From Streptomyces sp. ISL-94 (GTDB taxonomy: Bacteria; Actinomycetota; Actinomycetes; Streptomycetales; Streptomycetaceae), in NCBI RefSeq assembly GCF_018614075.1, contig NZ_JAGGOZ010000117.1, forward strand, positions 62,001-126,000: a DNA stretch of 64,000 nucleotides, read 5' to 3'. The translations under genes and the position numbers were made by a program. The number at the start of each line of letters is the position of its first letter. Position 1 is the stretch's first letter. The notes beneath the pieces were generated by a model. It was not told where the DNA came from. It did not search any database and saw nothing but the letters and a program-made list of their open reading frames with translations. This document shows, piece by piece, positions 36,475 through 44,939 of this stretch.

Positions 36475-37707
36475 TCAGGGGGTTTCGGCGGCGAACGGGC
36501 CGCCGGAGCCGAAGGCCAGGGCCGCGAAGCGTTCGCCGATGCGGCGGTGCGCGGCGGCGTCCGGGTGGAGCTGGTCGGGCAGCGGCAGTTCGGCGAAGTC
36601 CGCCTCGCCGTAGAGCTCGCGGCCGTCGAGGTGGTGCAGGTGCGGGTCCTCGGCTGCCCGCTGCTTCACGATGCGGGCCAGTTCGTCCCGGATGACGCCC
36701 AGGGTCAGCTTTCCGGCGGCCCGTTCCGCAGGGTCGCCCGCGGCCCGGAACGTGAGCCTTCCCTCGCTGAGGCTGCCGAAGTCCGGGGCGCTGGGGCCGG
36801 GGGTGTCCTCGTGGATGGGGCACAGAAGGGGGGAGACGACCAGGAGCGGAGTGGTGGGGTGGCCCTCGCGGATGGTGTCGAGGAAGCCGTGCACCGCGGG
36901 GCCGAAGGCGCGCAGGCGCATCAGGTCCGTGTTGACGAGGTTGATGCCGATCTTGATGCTGATCAGGTCTGCGGGCCGGTCGCGCAGGGTGCGGGCGGTG
37001 AACGGGTCGAGCAGGGCGTTGCCGCCCAGTCCCAGGTTGGTCAGTTCCACGCCGCCGGCCGACGCGGCCAGCGCGGGCCAGGTGGTGCTGGGGCTCGCGG
37101 CGTTGGAGCCGTGGCTGATCGAACTGCCGTGGTGCAGCCACCTCCTGCGGCCCCCGTCCGGCAGGGGCTCGATGGGGGCGTCGGTGCGCAGGGCGACCAG
37201 TTGGGTGATCTCGTTGTAGGGCAGCCAGATCTCGAGGTCCTTGACGCGGTCGGGGAGGCCGGAGAACCGGACGGTGCCGACCGGGCCGGGCCGGGTTTCC
37301 GCGGACCCGGTGGCCATGTCCACCATGAGGACGTTGCCGCCGGTCACACTGGCCTGCCCGGCCAGCCGGCCGTCGACGAGCAGGTCGTAGACGCCGTCAG
37401 GCCGGGGCGGGGCGCCGTGGTAGGCCATTTTGGTGCGCAGGGTGTCCAGTTCGACGGTGGTGGCGCGCGTGCGGAACGCCAGCCGTACGCCGGAGGGCTG
37501 GGACTCCGCCATGGCCAGCTGCCCGTCGGAGCACTGGGCGCGCGCCCGGGCGGGCAGCCGGTGCGGCAGCACGCCGTGTGCGGTGCGCTCCAGATCCAGG
37601 GCGCCGCGCAGGAGAGCTGCGGTGATGGTCGTGGTGAGGAGCGGGGTGTTCCAGTCCGCCGCCCGGGCCGCAGTGGTGGCGGGGGCGTCGTCGAGGCGGT
37701 CGTCCAT
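36475..37707 (-). CDS. SGNH/GDSL-type hydrolase
   Basis: 410 residues from ATG 37707. The N-terminal 190 residues look like a beta-sandwich carbohydrate-esterase accessory domain (LAFRTRATTVELDTLR, DLEIWLPYNEITQLVALR). The catalytic block begins at HHGSSISHGSN near 198 (SGNH block I with nucleophile Ser), then NLGLGGNALL near 232 (block II/III Gly/Asn), and the C-terminal DQLHPDAAAH near 390 (block V Asp-His). All catalytic residues are present. There is no signal peptide, so the activity may be cytoplasmic. Likely an acyl esterase; the substrate is unknown. Confidence 0.8.
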   Translation of the reverse strand: MDDRLDDAPATTAARAADWNTPLLTTTITAALLRGALDLERTAHGVLPHRLPARARAQCSDGQLAMAESQPSGVRLAFRTRATTVELDTLRTKMAYHGAPPRPDGVYDLLVDGRLAGQASVTGGNVLMVDMATGSAETRPGPVGTVRFSGLPDRVKDLEIWLPYNEITQLVALRTDAPIEPLPDGGRRRWLHHGSSISHGSNAASPSTTWPALAASAGGVELTNLGLGGNALLDPFTARTLRDRPADLISIKIGINLVNTDLMRLRAFGPAVHGFLDTIREGHPTTPLLVVSPLLCPIHEDTPGPSAPDFGSLSEGRLTFRAAGDPAERAAGKLTLGVIRDELARIVKQRAAEDPHLHHLDGRELYGEADFAELPLPDQLHPDAAAHRRIGERFAALAFGSGGPFAAETP

Positions 37708-37800
37708 GACTGCATTCTGCCCGGTCGGATGCGCGGCCCGGCGCCTTTACCGGTGTGCGCGGGCGGACCGGTCGAGGGGGAGGCCCGCGCCGGCTCTCGT

Positions 37801-38685
37801 CTACGACCGGGTCCGCTGAGCCGTGCGCGGGGTCGCTGGGGCGGCGCCGCGGGCTGCCGTGACCAGCCAGGAGCTGCTGCGCAGCCATACCGCGCCGCCG
37901 CTCTCGTACGGGCGCAGCGCCCCGGTCAGCGTACGGCGGGCTTCTTCCTGCGCATCGGGGCCGACTTGGCTGAGCAGGTGGCGGCCGGGGCCGGAGTCGA
38001 GCAGGAAGGCCGCCGCGTCCTCGGCGTCCAGCCCCCAGTTCCCGGCGGCTTCCACGCGCTGGGCACGTGCGTCCTCGAAGCCGGCGGCGGCCAGGAGGGC
38101 GAGCGTGCGGTCGGGGTCGGTGAGGGAGAACATGCCCGGGGCTCCGGGCTCGCCGAAGCCGCCGAGCGGCAGGATGCCGTCCAGCGAGGCCATCGCCTTG
38201 AGCCACTCGTTGGCTTCGGCATCGGCGGCGCAGATGAACGCGAGGCGGCCGCCGGGGCGCAGGGCCCCGCCGATGTTGGCGAAGGCCGCGACGGGGTCGG
38301 CGAAGAAGGTCATGCCGTAGCGGCTGATGACCGCGTCGAAGGAGCCGGGCTCGAACGGGTGGACCTGGGCGTCGGCGTGGACGAAGGAGGCGTTGCGCAC
38401 CCGCTCGCGCTCGGCGCTCAGGCGGGCCCGCTCCAGCAGGGGACCGGAGAGGTCCACCCCAACGGCCTGACCCCGGTCGGCCCGCAGGGCCGCCAGCCGG
38501 GTCGTGCGCCCGGCTCCGCACCCGATGTCGAGTACGAGGTCCGGCCCGCGCGGATCGGCGGCGTCGAGCAGCGGCTGGTTGAAGCCGTCGTTGACGGCGT
38601 CCCAGCGTTCCTGGCTGCGGGCCCACTGGGCTCCCTCGTAGCCGTTCCATGCCTGGGCCTGAGCATTGTTGGCCGGCTGATCCAT
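37801..38685 (-). CDS. Class I SAM-dependent methyltransferase
   Basis: 294 residues from ATG 38685 with GGAAG upstream. SAM motif I is VLDIGCGAGRTTRLAAL near residue 51, with acidic motif II GVDLSGPLLERAR and motif IV FDAVISRYGMTFFADP near residue 120. The fold is UbiE/COQ5-like, with the SRYGMTFF variant common in small-molecule methylases. It is divergent from the TetR at 38802, with two palindromes between, so it is probably repressed by that TetR. Substrate unknown. Confidence 0.85.
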   Translation of the reverse strand: MDQPANNAQAQAWNGYEGAQWARSQERWDAVNDGFNQPLLDAADPRGPDLVLDIGCGAGRTTRLAALRADRGQAVGVDLSGPLLERARLSAERERVRNASFVHADAQVHPFEPGSFDAVISRYGMTFFADPVAAFANIGGALRPGGRLAFICAADAEANEWLKAMASLDGILPLGGFGEPGAPGMFSLTDPDRTLALLAAAGFEDARAQRVEAAGNWGLDAEDAAAFLLDSGPGRHLLSQVGPDAQEEARRTLTGALRPYESGGAVWLRSSSWLVTAARGAAPATPRTAQRTRS

Positions 38686-38734
38686 GCGGCACTTCCGTCC
38701 CCGCCGGGGGCGTCGAACGTCCCCGGCCCTAGAA

Positions 38735-38773
38735 TGGGCAAGTGCCCAAACAGTATGGGCGAACGCCCATACT
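38735..38773. promoter_or_regulatory. Two palindromic TetR operators between divergent genes
   Basis: Palindrome 1 at 38735-38748 (TGGGCA-AG-TGCCCA) and palindrome 2 at 38752-38773 (AGTATGGGCG-AA-CGCCCATACT, 10-bp perfect arms). They share the TGGGC(A/G)-AA/AG core and are 21-22 bases centre to centre. A TAGAAT box (38730-38735) adjoins. Their place between the methyltransferase and TetR starts points to coordinated repression of both genes. Confidence 0.75.
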
Positions 38774-38801
38774 TGCAATGGGCTTGGCGGAAGGGGCGGT
38801 T

Positions 38802-39410
38802 GTGTCACCTCGTGGAGTGGCGATTCCAGACCTGCGGGAGCGGCTGTTCGCCGCGGCGGAGCGAGTGGTGGCCCGCGACGGAGCGGCGGCTTTGACCAGC
38901 CGCGCCGTCACCGCGGAAGCGGACTGCGGCAAGGGGGTCCTGCACACGCATTTCGCGGGGCTGGACGAGTTCGTCGCCGAGCTGGTCCTGGACCGGTTCG
39001 CGCGCAGCGCCCGCCAGGCCGAGGGGTTGGGCGCGCGGGTGGGGCAGGGCACCGTCGCGGGCAACCTCCAAGAGGTCGCTCTCACACTGCTGGACTCCCT
39101 GCCCCCGGCGGTGGTGGGCCTGGCGATGACCCGCCCCGCGGCCGCGCTCCACGCCCGGGAGGGTCTTCAGTCGGGTGCGCCGGCCTTCGACGCGATCCAG
39201 GGCTCGTTCACCGCGTACCTCCAGGCCGAGCAGCACAGCGGCCGGATCGCGCCGGGGGCGGACACGGCGACGATCGCGCTCGCGCTCGTCGGCACCGTCC
39301 ACCACCTGCTGATGACGCGCCTTCCCGGCGGGAGCGAGGACGCGAAGGGGACCACCGAACGGCTGGTCTCCGTCCTGCTCGGCGCCGCGCAGCAGCCGCC
39401 GGCCGCCTGA
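38802..39410 (+). CDS. TetR-family regulator
   Basis: 202 residues from GTG 38802 (AAGGGG upstream), preferred over in-frame ATGs at 38742 and 38778 that overlap the operators. The helix-turn-helix is RERLFAAAERVVARDGAAAL then TSRAVTAEADCGKGVLHTHF (with the TSRAV and HTHF steps of TetR), followed by the ligand domain. It is divergent from the methyltransferase and likely binds the two palindromes in between. Ligand unknown. Confidence 0.85.
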   Translation: MSPRGVAIPDLRERLFAAAERVVARDGAAALTSRAVTAEADCGKGVLHTHFAGLDEFVAELVLDRFARSARQAEGLGARVGQGTVAGNLQEVALTLLDSLPPAVVGLAMTRPAAALHAREGLQSGAPAFDAIQGSFTAYLQAEQHSGRIAPGADTATIALALVGTVHHLLMTRLPGGSEDAKGTTERLVSVLLGAAQQPPAA

Positions 39411-39471
39411 CGGCGCCGGCGACCGCTCACTGCGGCCCTCCGACCGGCGGCGGCCGCCGGGCGCGGCTCCG

Positions 39472-40950
39472 TCACTGCGCTTCCGGCGGCTTGCCCTCCG
39501 CCGCGGACACTTCGACGAACTCGGCCATGCCCTTGACGTTGAGCCGGAGGATCGGAACCGCCTTGTTGCGGGGATTGCCGTTGTTCTGGAAGGAGATGAA
39601 GCCGCTGGCCCCGGCGACCTGCTGACTGCCGTCCATCTGGTGGAACATCCGGGCCACGGCGTCGCCCACGACCTGGCCCTGCCAGCGGGCGGCCATCTGG
39701 ATGCCGTGAGCCGCGGTGAGGACGGCGTCGTGGCCCATCAGGGCCCCGCCGTCGTCGCGCGGGTCGTGCGGGAACCACTGGTCGAGCAGCCCGCCCTGCT
39801 GGAAGTTCCGCGCCGACGGAGCGGACACCGCCTGCGGCGAAGTGCGGTACATGTCCGGGTGCGAGAGGCCGGTGTAGAGGACCTCGACGCCCGATTCGGC
39901 GGCGTGGGCGAGCTGTTCGGCGGTCAGGTTGGTCGTGTCGTCCCCGGCGAAGACGGTGAACTTCTGCTCCGTACAGCTGCGGTTGGACAGGGCGTCGAGA
40001 AAGTGGGTGAGGTGCCGGCCGCGGCCCGCGAAGTAGACGAGCTGAGGGCGCTGCAGACACAACTGACCGGGCATGTAGCGCAGTTCGTTCTGCCATGCAC
40101 TGCTGACGGAGGAGTCGTAGGTCATGCGTTCCGCGACCAGCTTGTGCTTCTCGCCCTCCTGGAAGGCCTCGGTGAAGGCCGTGCCGAGGGTGGAGGCGTA
40201 CAGATTGCCCTGGGCCACGTCCTGGATGACGACGGCGGTGCCGACGCCCCGCCGTTTGAGGTAGCCGGCGGCGGCGTACGCCTCGTCGATGTTGGTGGGC
40301 GCGACCCGTACGAAGCCGTTGATGCCCTGGATGTTCGTGGCGGTCATGGTGGCGCCGACCATGGCGATGCCGTTCTCGGAGAGGCGCCGTATGGCCGCGA
40401 GGTTCTCGTCCGTGCTGGGTCCGAGGCCGGCGACCGCGACCAGCCGGTCCGGGGAGTCCTTGCGGGCGATCAGCTCGTCGACGGTGTGCTGCCAGTACGC
40501 CGATTGGCTGCCCGCGTTGGCGATCAGCAGCCGGATCTTGGGCGTGGCGGCCAGGTCGCCGCGATTGTGCCGGTACTGGGCGAGGTACGCGCCCTGGAGC
40601 TCGTGCCGGATGCCTTCGGCCGAGTTGCTGTCCTCGGCGGTCAAGGTGAAGGAGGTCAGGTACGCGACGCTGACGTAGGGCTCTTTGTCCGCGTCGGCGA
40701 GGACGCGTTCGTTCTCCTCGTGGATCTTCTTCGCGACCGCGTCGAGGTGCGGGGCGAAGGAATAGGCGCCGTCGGTGACCCCGACGCACTCGTCGTGGGG
40801 TCCCTGTTCGACCACTCCGTCGGCGCATCTGGACTGGCGGTCCTGGATCCAGCCGACTCCCAGCCAGACGGCCGCCGCCAGCACGACGGCTGCAGCGGTC
40901 GCGAGGGCGACGCGGCGCACGACGTGCAGCGGCCATTCGACTCTGACCAC
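39472..40950 (-). CDS. Membrane-anchored type 1 periplasmic-binding protein
   Basis: 492 residues from GTG 40950, four bases after the stop of the upstream NTPase gene, with GGAGGGGAGG inside that gene's end, so they are cotranslated. A single transmembrane helix at residues 11-33 (VALATAAAVVLAAAVWLGVG) anchors it, followed by a bilobed substrate-binding domain: VSVAYLTSFTL near 91, PKIRLLIANAGSQ near 137, VAVAGLGPSTDENLAAIRRL near 172, GFVRVAPTNIDEAYAAAGYL near 212 and GVEVLYTGLSHPDMYRTSP. These are the signature steps of branched-chain amino-acid-type binding proteins, but no permease gene is near. It is a candidate sensor rather than a transporter part. Confidence 0.75.
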   Translation of the reverse strand: MVRVEWPLHVVRRVALATAAAVVLAAAVWLGVGWIQDRQSRCADGVVEQGPHDECVGVTDGAYSFAPHLDAVAKKIHEENERVLADADKEPYVSVAYLTSFTLTAEDSNSAEGIRHELQGAYLAQYRHNRGDLAATPKIRLLIANAGSQSAYWQHTVDELIARKDSPDRLVAVAGLGPSTDENLAAIRRLSENGIAMVGATMTATNIQGINGFVRVAPTNIDEAYAAAGYLKRRGVGTAVVIQDVAQGNLYASTLGTAFTEAFQEGEKHKLVAERMTYDSSVSSAWQNELRYMPGQLCLQRPQLVYFAGRGRHLTHFLDALSNRSCTEQKFTVFAGDDTTNLTAEQLAHAAESGVEVLYTGLSHPDMYRTSPQAVSAPSARNFQQGGLLDQWFPHDPRDDGGALMGHDAVLTAAHGIQMAARWQGQVVGDAVARMFHQMDGSQQVAGASGFISFQNNGNPRNKAVPILRLNVKGMAEFVEVSAAEGKPPEAQ

Positions 40951-40954
40951 GGGC

Positions 40955-42955
40955 TCAGCCCTCCCCTCCGACGGTCTGGGGATCGCGCCAGTGGCGGTGC
41001 CGTTCCGCCTCGTTGAACAGAGCCACGATGTCGTTCCTCCGCAGTTGTGACAGCTGGGTGAAGCCGTCGGCGATCATGTCGTTGAGTCGCATGGCGGGGT
41101 CGGCGAGCGGATCGCTCCACACCCAGCGGGTGGTCACCAGCGTGTGGATCACCGACTCGACGTCCATCACGCCGTCGGGTCTGCGCGGGCCGAGCCCGGC
41201 GAGGAGTTCCAGCGGGCCGCGGTCCGTCGGGAGGCGGTTGGGGGCGGCGGTGATCGCGTCGAACTCGGCGATCCACTGCATGGCCGGGACGGCGCTGAAG
41301 CGCCGAGTCAGATGGGCGGTGACCTCGTCGGTCCGTCCGAGGGCGAGCAGGTGGTACATCTCCTGCACCTGTTTCCCCTCACCCCGGTAGTACTCGGCGA
41401 GGAGTTCGTGCGCGGCGTCCCACGCGTCGGGGCGCCGGCCCAGCCGCCACAGCAGCAACCGGCGCAGCCACGGGTGGAGTACGGGGACCACGGTGAGCGG
41501 TCCGGACAGCAGCCAGCGGGAGCGGATCTCGCCGAACAGCGCGTCGCCGGGGCTGAGGAGGCGGGTGCCGACGGAGAAGTCCCGGGCGGCGGCGCATTCG
41601 GCGAGGGCGGTGCGCTCGGTCTCGTCGAAGTCGCGCAGGAGCCGGCGCAGGGCGGTGTCGGCGAGTGTGGCGGTGCTCTCGCCGCTGCGCAGGGGCCGGT
41701 CGGGCAGGGTGCGCAGCCAGCGGTCCTGCTGCGGGCCCGAGTCCGGGGGCGGTCCGGACTGGCGCAGTACGTCGAGCACTTGGTGGACGGCGCGCGGCAG
41801 TCCGCCGGTCAGCCGGTGCACGAAGGGGGTGAGGCGGGTCAGCGGGGCCAGGTCGCTGTGGCCGCCGAGCTGGAGCTCTATGCGGATGCGCACCTCGTCC
41901 AGGTTGAGGTCGCGCAGACGTAACGGGTACCACCAGGTGTCCTCGCTGTCGCGGGTCGGCCGGTGGGTGTTCCAGTCGGCGAGGGAGGCCCGGTCGGGGC
42001 CGCGCAGCTGCCAGGGCCAGGAGTCCCCGGTGGCGGGGCCCCAGCGGGGCAGCCAGCGGTTCGAGCTGGCGACGATGGTGAGCGGGTCGCTGTCGAGGCC
42101 GGCCACGACCGTGTTGTCGTGCCGGGCGCGCACGAGCAGGTCCAGGAAGCGGCGGCCGTAATCGGTGTGGGAGTTGTCGAGGAGCAGGAGGTAGGAGCGG
42201 GGCATGAAGTTGCGGGCGGTGTTGCGTCTGAGGTCTTCCAGGAAGGCCGAGAAGAGGACGAGGTCGAGCCGCTCCTGCTCGTTCTCGTCGCCCTCGTGGC
42301 GCCACAGGTTGAGCTCGACGAGGGCTTCCATGGGATCGCCGCTGCGGATCATGGGATGGCGTCCGTACCACTGGGCCCCGGCGGTGAGCCGGCTGCCGAA
42401 CCTGCCCCCGAACAGGTTCGGCATGGTGCGGCGGCTGCGGCGCAGCGCGTCCTGGAAGAGGGCGAGGGCGGCGGTGGAGGCGCCTTCGGGCATGCCCACC
42501 GCGCCCATGCCGACTTCGAAGAAGGCGGCCAGGTAGTCGCCGTGCCGGGCCTCGTTCTCCTCCTGGAACCGGTCGAGCTGCCGCTGCACTGCGCGCCGGC
42601 CTTCGGCGAGGCTGCGCATTCTGAGTTCCTGGTCGGAAGCGAGGAGGCCGAGGCTGAGGAGCGGGAAGTGGGAGCGGCCGTAGCGGGGCAGTTTGCGTTC
42701 GAGCTGGCGCGCGAGGAGGCCGAGGGCGTAGCGGGGCAGGAGTGACTGCGCTCCGGCGAAGTTGACGAAGGCGAAGGGGTAGTCGGGCCCGAAGTGCTCC
42801 ATGAGCGCGCTGTGCGCCTCGCTGGCGCCGCTGCCGGGCGGGCCGAGCAGCATGGTGAGCGGCCGTTCGGCCGCGGGGGATTCCTTCAGGGACGCGTCGA
42901 CCAGGGACAGGATGCCGCTACGTCCGCGCAGGCCCATGCCCGTACCCGGCTCCAT
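40955..42955 (-). CDS. Large P-loop NTPase-like protein with degenerate Walker A
   Basis: About 666 residues from ATG 42955, with GGGGGGA upstream; starts at 42958 and 42970 are in frame. The opening LTMLLGPPGSGASEAHSAL at 34-52 aligns with a P-loop but has Ala in place of the lysine, so ATP hydrolysis is doubtful. A Walker-B-like SYLLLLDNSHTDYG lies near residue 255, with VVAGLDSDPLTIVASSNRWL after it. The C-terminal half (FVHRLTGGLPRAVHQVLDVL, a winged-helix-like RLLRDFDETERTALAECAAA, then helical repeats) resembles STAND/AAA signalling ATPases. It directly precedes the anchored binding protein. The pair looks like an uncharacterised sensing system; function inferred. Confidence 0.6.
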   Translation of the reverse strand: MEPGTGMGLRGRSGILSLVDASLKESPAAERPLTMLLGPPGSGASEAHSALMEHFGPDYPFAFVNFAGAQSLLPRYALGLLARQLERKLPRYGRSHFPLLSLGLLASDQELRMRSLAEGRRAVQRQLDRFQEENEARHGDYLAAFFEVGMGAVGMPEGASTAALALFQDALRRSRRTMPNLFGGRFGSRLTAGAQWYGRHPMIRSGDPMEALVELNLWRHEGDENEQERLDLVLFSAFLEDLRRNTARNFMPRSYLLLLDNSHTDYGRRFLDLLVRARHDNTVVAGLDSDPLTIVASSNRWLPRWGPATGDSWPWQLRGPDRASLADWNTHRPTRDSEDTWWYPLRLRDLNLDEVRIRIELQLGGHSDLAPLTRLTPFVHRLTGGLPRAVHQVLDVLRQSGPPPDSGPQQDRWLRTLPDRPLRSGESTATLADTALRRLLRDFDETERTALAECAAARDFSVGTRLLSPGDALFGEIRSRWLLSGPLTVVPVLHPWLRRLLLWRLGRRPDAWDAAHELLAEYYRGEGKQVQEMYHLLALGRTDEVTAHLTRRFSAVPAMQWIAEFDAITAAPNRLPTDRGPLELLAGLGPRRPDGVMDVESVIHTLVTTRWVWSDPLADPAMRLNDMIADGFTQLSQLRRNDIVALFNEAERHRHWRDPQTVGGEG

Positions 42956-43087
42956 CACGTTTCCCCCCACAGGATGCCGTAAACGAGGACACAGACTGCC
43001 ATCCGAAGCCGGTGGCGGCTAGGGCGTTTGCCGCGGATCATCTGATCGGCGTACGGGCGGCGATCAGCGTACGGGCGGCGGCCGGTG

Positions 43088-43546
43088 TCACCGGCGGGTG
43101 GATCTCGCCGACAGCCCGATGACGTCCGCGATCGCCGCGGCCACGATGTCGGGGTCCTTGGCAAGGATCTGCATGTGGTTGCTGCGACTGGTGCCGAACA
43201 CCGTCACTCGGTCGTTGCCTGCCGTGGCCTCGGCGACGGCGGCACGCATCGTGCCGGTCTCCTGTTCCGAGGCGCCGGGGTGGCCGCCGCTGCCGACGAC
43301 GAACACCACCGGGCATCGCAGGGCCGCGAAGTCCTGCCCGAGCTCGCCGCTGAGGGCGTCCAGCTCGATGACGACCTCCGCGCTCTCCTCGGGGGACATC
43401 CTGGCCGAGCGGCCGAAGAAGGCCAGAAGGCGCATGATCCAGCCCAGCCGGCGGAACTGCTTGCGCACACCATTTCTGCCCGCTTCGTCGAACATGGAGA
43501 TCGGGGCCGCCTCCGCCGCGCCGAACGTCCTGGCGTACGCGGCCAT
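43088..43546 (-). pseudogene. Alpha/beta hydrolase, C-terminal fragment
   Basis: Minus frame of 152 residues containing the cap region (RRLGWIMRLLAFFGRSARMS), LRCPVVFVVGSGG with the strand before the catalytic acid, and the C-terminal histidine GTSRSNHMQILAKDP. The HGxG oxyanion and GxSxG nucleophile segments expected about 100 residues earlier are missing. The 5' side ends at 43546, exactly where the truncated start of the NlpC/P60 gene on the other strand begins. No signal for independent initiation is evident. Confidence 0.6.
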
Positions 43547-44153
43547 GTTCCTCGCCGGGGCGCCGGCGGTGGCGGCCGGAGCCGGCCCGGCGGCGGGCAG
43601 GCAGGTGCTGGGCGAGGCGGGATACGGCTGCCTCGACCCGCAGGGCTTCCGCTACGAGGGCGCGGACTTCCACGAGTACATGAACCTCGGCTGGACCTTC
43701 CCCGACGGCACCTACACCGGCCCCTCCTCGCAGCAGGTCGGCAACCTCGACTGCTCCGGCTGCACGCGCATGGTCTACGGCTACCACGCCGGGGTGCCCA
43801 TGGCCGCCGGCGAGGACACCTCGAAGACCCGGCTGCCGCGCAAGTCCCGCCACATGGCGGACTACGCCCCCGGCACGCGGATCGACCGGACGGACGGGAC
43901 CAGCCCGCCGGCCGCGCAGCAGCTCCAGCCCGGCGACCTGCTCCTGTTCAACGCCGATTCGGGCGACGCCACGGAGACGGTCACCGTCGACCACGTGGGC
44001 ATCTACCTCGGCCTGGACGCGGCCGGCAAGCGGCGTTCCCTCTCCCGCCTCAAGACCGGCAACGGCCCCACCATGTCCGACCTCGGAGGTGCCTCGCTGC
44101 TCGCCGGCACCGGAACCTACGCGAGGAAGCTGCACACCGTGCACCGCCTCTGA
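43545..44153 (+). CDS. NlpC/P60-family peptidase, N-terminus shortened
   Basis: 202 residues from ATG 43545 (another in-frame ATG at 43494 is possible). The catalytic cysteine is in NLDCSGCTRMVYGYHAG near residue 70 and the histidine in TVDHVGIYLGLDA near residue 150, so the enzyme core is intact; the family cleaves peptide crosslinks of peptidoglycan. The sequence begins MFLAGAPAVAAGAGPAAG, which is the second half of a Tat/Sec signal peptide whose positively charged first part is absent. No ribosome site is visible. Expression and export are therefore doubtful, and it may be a recent pseudogene. Confidence 0.65.
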   Translation: MFLAGAPAVAAGAGPAAGRQVLGEAGYGCLDPQGFRYEGADFHEYMNLGWTFPDGTYTGPSSQQVGNLDCSGCTRMVYGYHAGVPMAAGEDTSKTRLPRKSRHMADYAPGTRIDRTDGTSPPAAQQLQPGDLLLFNADSGDATETVTVDHVGIYLGLDAAGKRRSLSRLKTGNGPTMSDLGGASLLAGTGTYARKLHTVHRL

Positions 44154-44183
44154 CGCCCGCGGGGCCTCGTGCGGTGCCGCCGC

Positions 44184-44903
44184 CTACGCCGTCGGGCCGA
44201 CGGGCACGGCGGTGCCGCACTCCGGATGACCCCAGCGGGTGCCGTTCTTGGTGATCAGGTCACCGGCCGCGTACGTCTTCCCGCACGGGCAGGTTCCGGG
44301 GAACTTCGCCTTGATGGGCCTGGCGGCCCCGCCGGCCGGCGCCCCCTCGGACGTCTTGCGGCGTGTGGCGCCGGCGCCGGCCTTCTGCCGCGAGGGCGTG
44401 CTGCGGGCGGGAGCCGGACGCGGCATCTCCTCGTCGCCGAGCGCGGTGCCGGCGGCCTGCTGGGTGAGGGCGGCGTCGCTGGCGGCCTGGTCGGCGATCG
44501 CGTTCAGGTGGTCGCCGTCCTCGCGGTGTGCAGGAACGTACTGAAACGTCACATCGCGCTCGGACAGCAGCAGGTCGATCCGCTCGACGAGCTGGCGGTT
44601 GGCGACGGGCTGGCCCGAGGCCGTCTTCCACCCGTTGCGCTTCCAGCCCGGGAGCCACTGGGTCACGGCCTTCATCGCGTACTGGGAGTCCATCCGCACC
44701 TCGACCGAGGTACCCGGGGCGACCGCCTCCAGAAGCCGCTGGAGGGCGGTCAGCTCCCCGACGTTGTTCGTGGCCCGCCCCAGCGGGCCGGCCTCCCAGC
44801 GCTCGGGGCGCCCCTCGCCGTCGGCGATGACCCAGGCCCACGCGGCCGGCCCCGGATTCCCCTTGGCCGCTCCGTCACAGGCGGCAATGATGCGATCAGA
44901 CAT
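44184..44903 (-). CDS. RNase HI domain protein with C-terminal zinc-ribbon-like end
   Basis: 239 residues from ATG 44903 (GTG 44921 is an in-frame alternative). The RNase H core is clear: IIAACDGAAKGNPGPAAWAW with the first catalytic Asp near residue 9, NNVGELTAL (Glu), RMDSQYAMKAV (Asp) and a C-terminal GDHLNAIADQAA (Asp). It should cleave RNA in RNA-DNA hybrids. After residue 165 a Lys/Ala-rich linker leads to a module TCPCGKTYAAGDLITKNG ending WGHPEC, whose CxC...HxxC looks like a single zinc site, possibly nucleic-acid-binding. This addition is not part of standard RNase HI. Confidence 0.85.
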   Translation of the reverse strand: MSDRIIAACDGAAKGNPGPAAWAWVIADGEGRPERWEAGPLGRATNNVGELTALQRLLEAVAPGTSVEVRMDSQYAMKAVTQWLPGWKRNGWKTASGQPVANRQLVERIDLLLSERDVTFQYVPAHREDGDHLNAIADQAASDAALTQQAAGTALGDEEMPRPAPARSTPSRQKAGAGATRRKTSEGAPAGGAARPIKAKFPGTCPCGKTYAAGDLITKNGTRWGHPECGTAVPVGPTA

Positions 44904-44939
44904 CCTCCGATCATGCCGCACGCCGCCGCCTGCCGGTAC

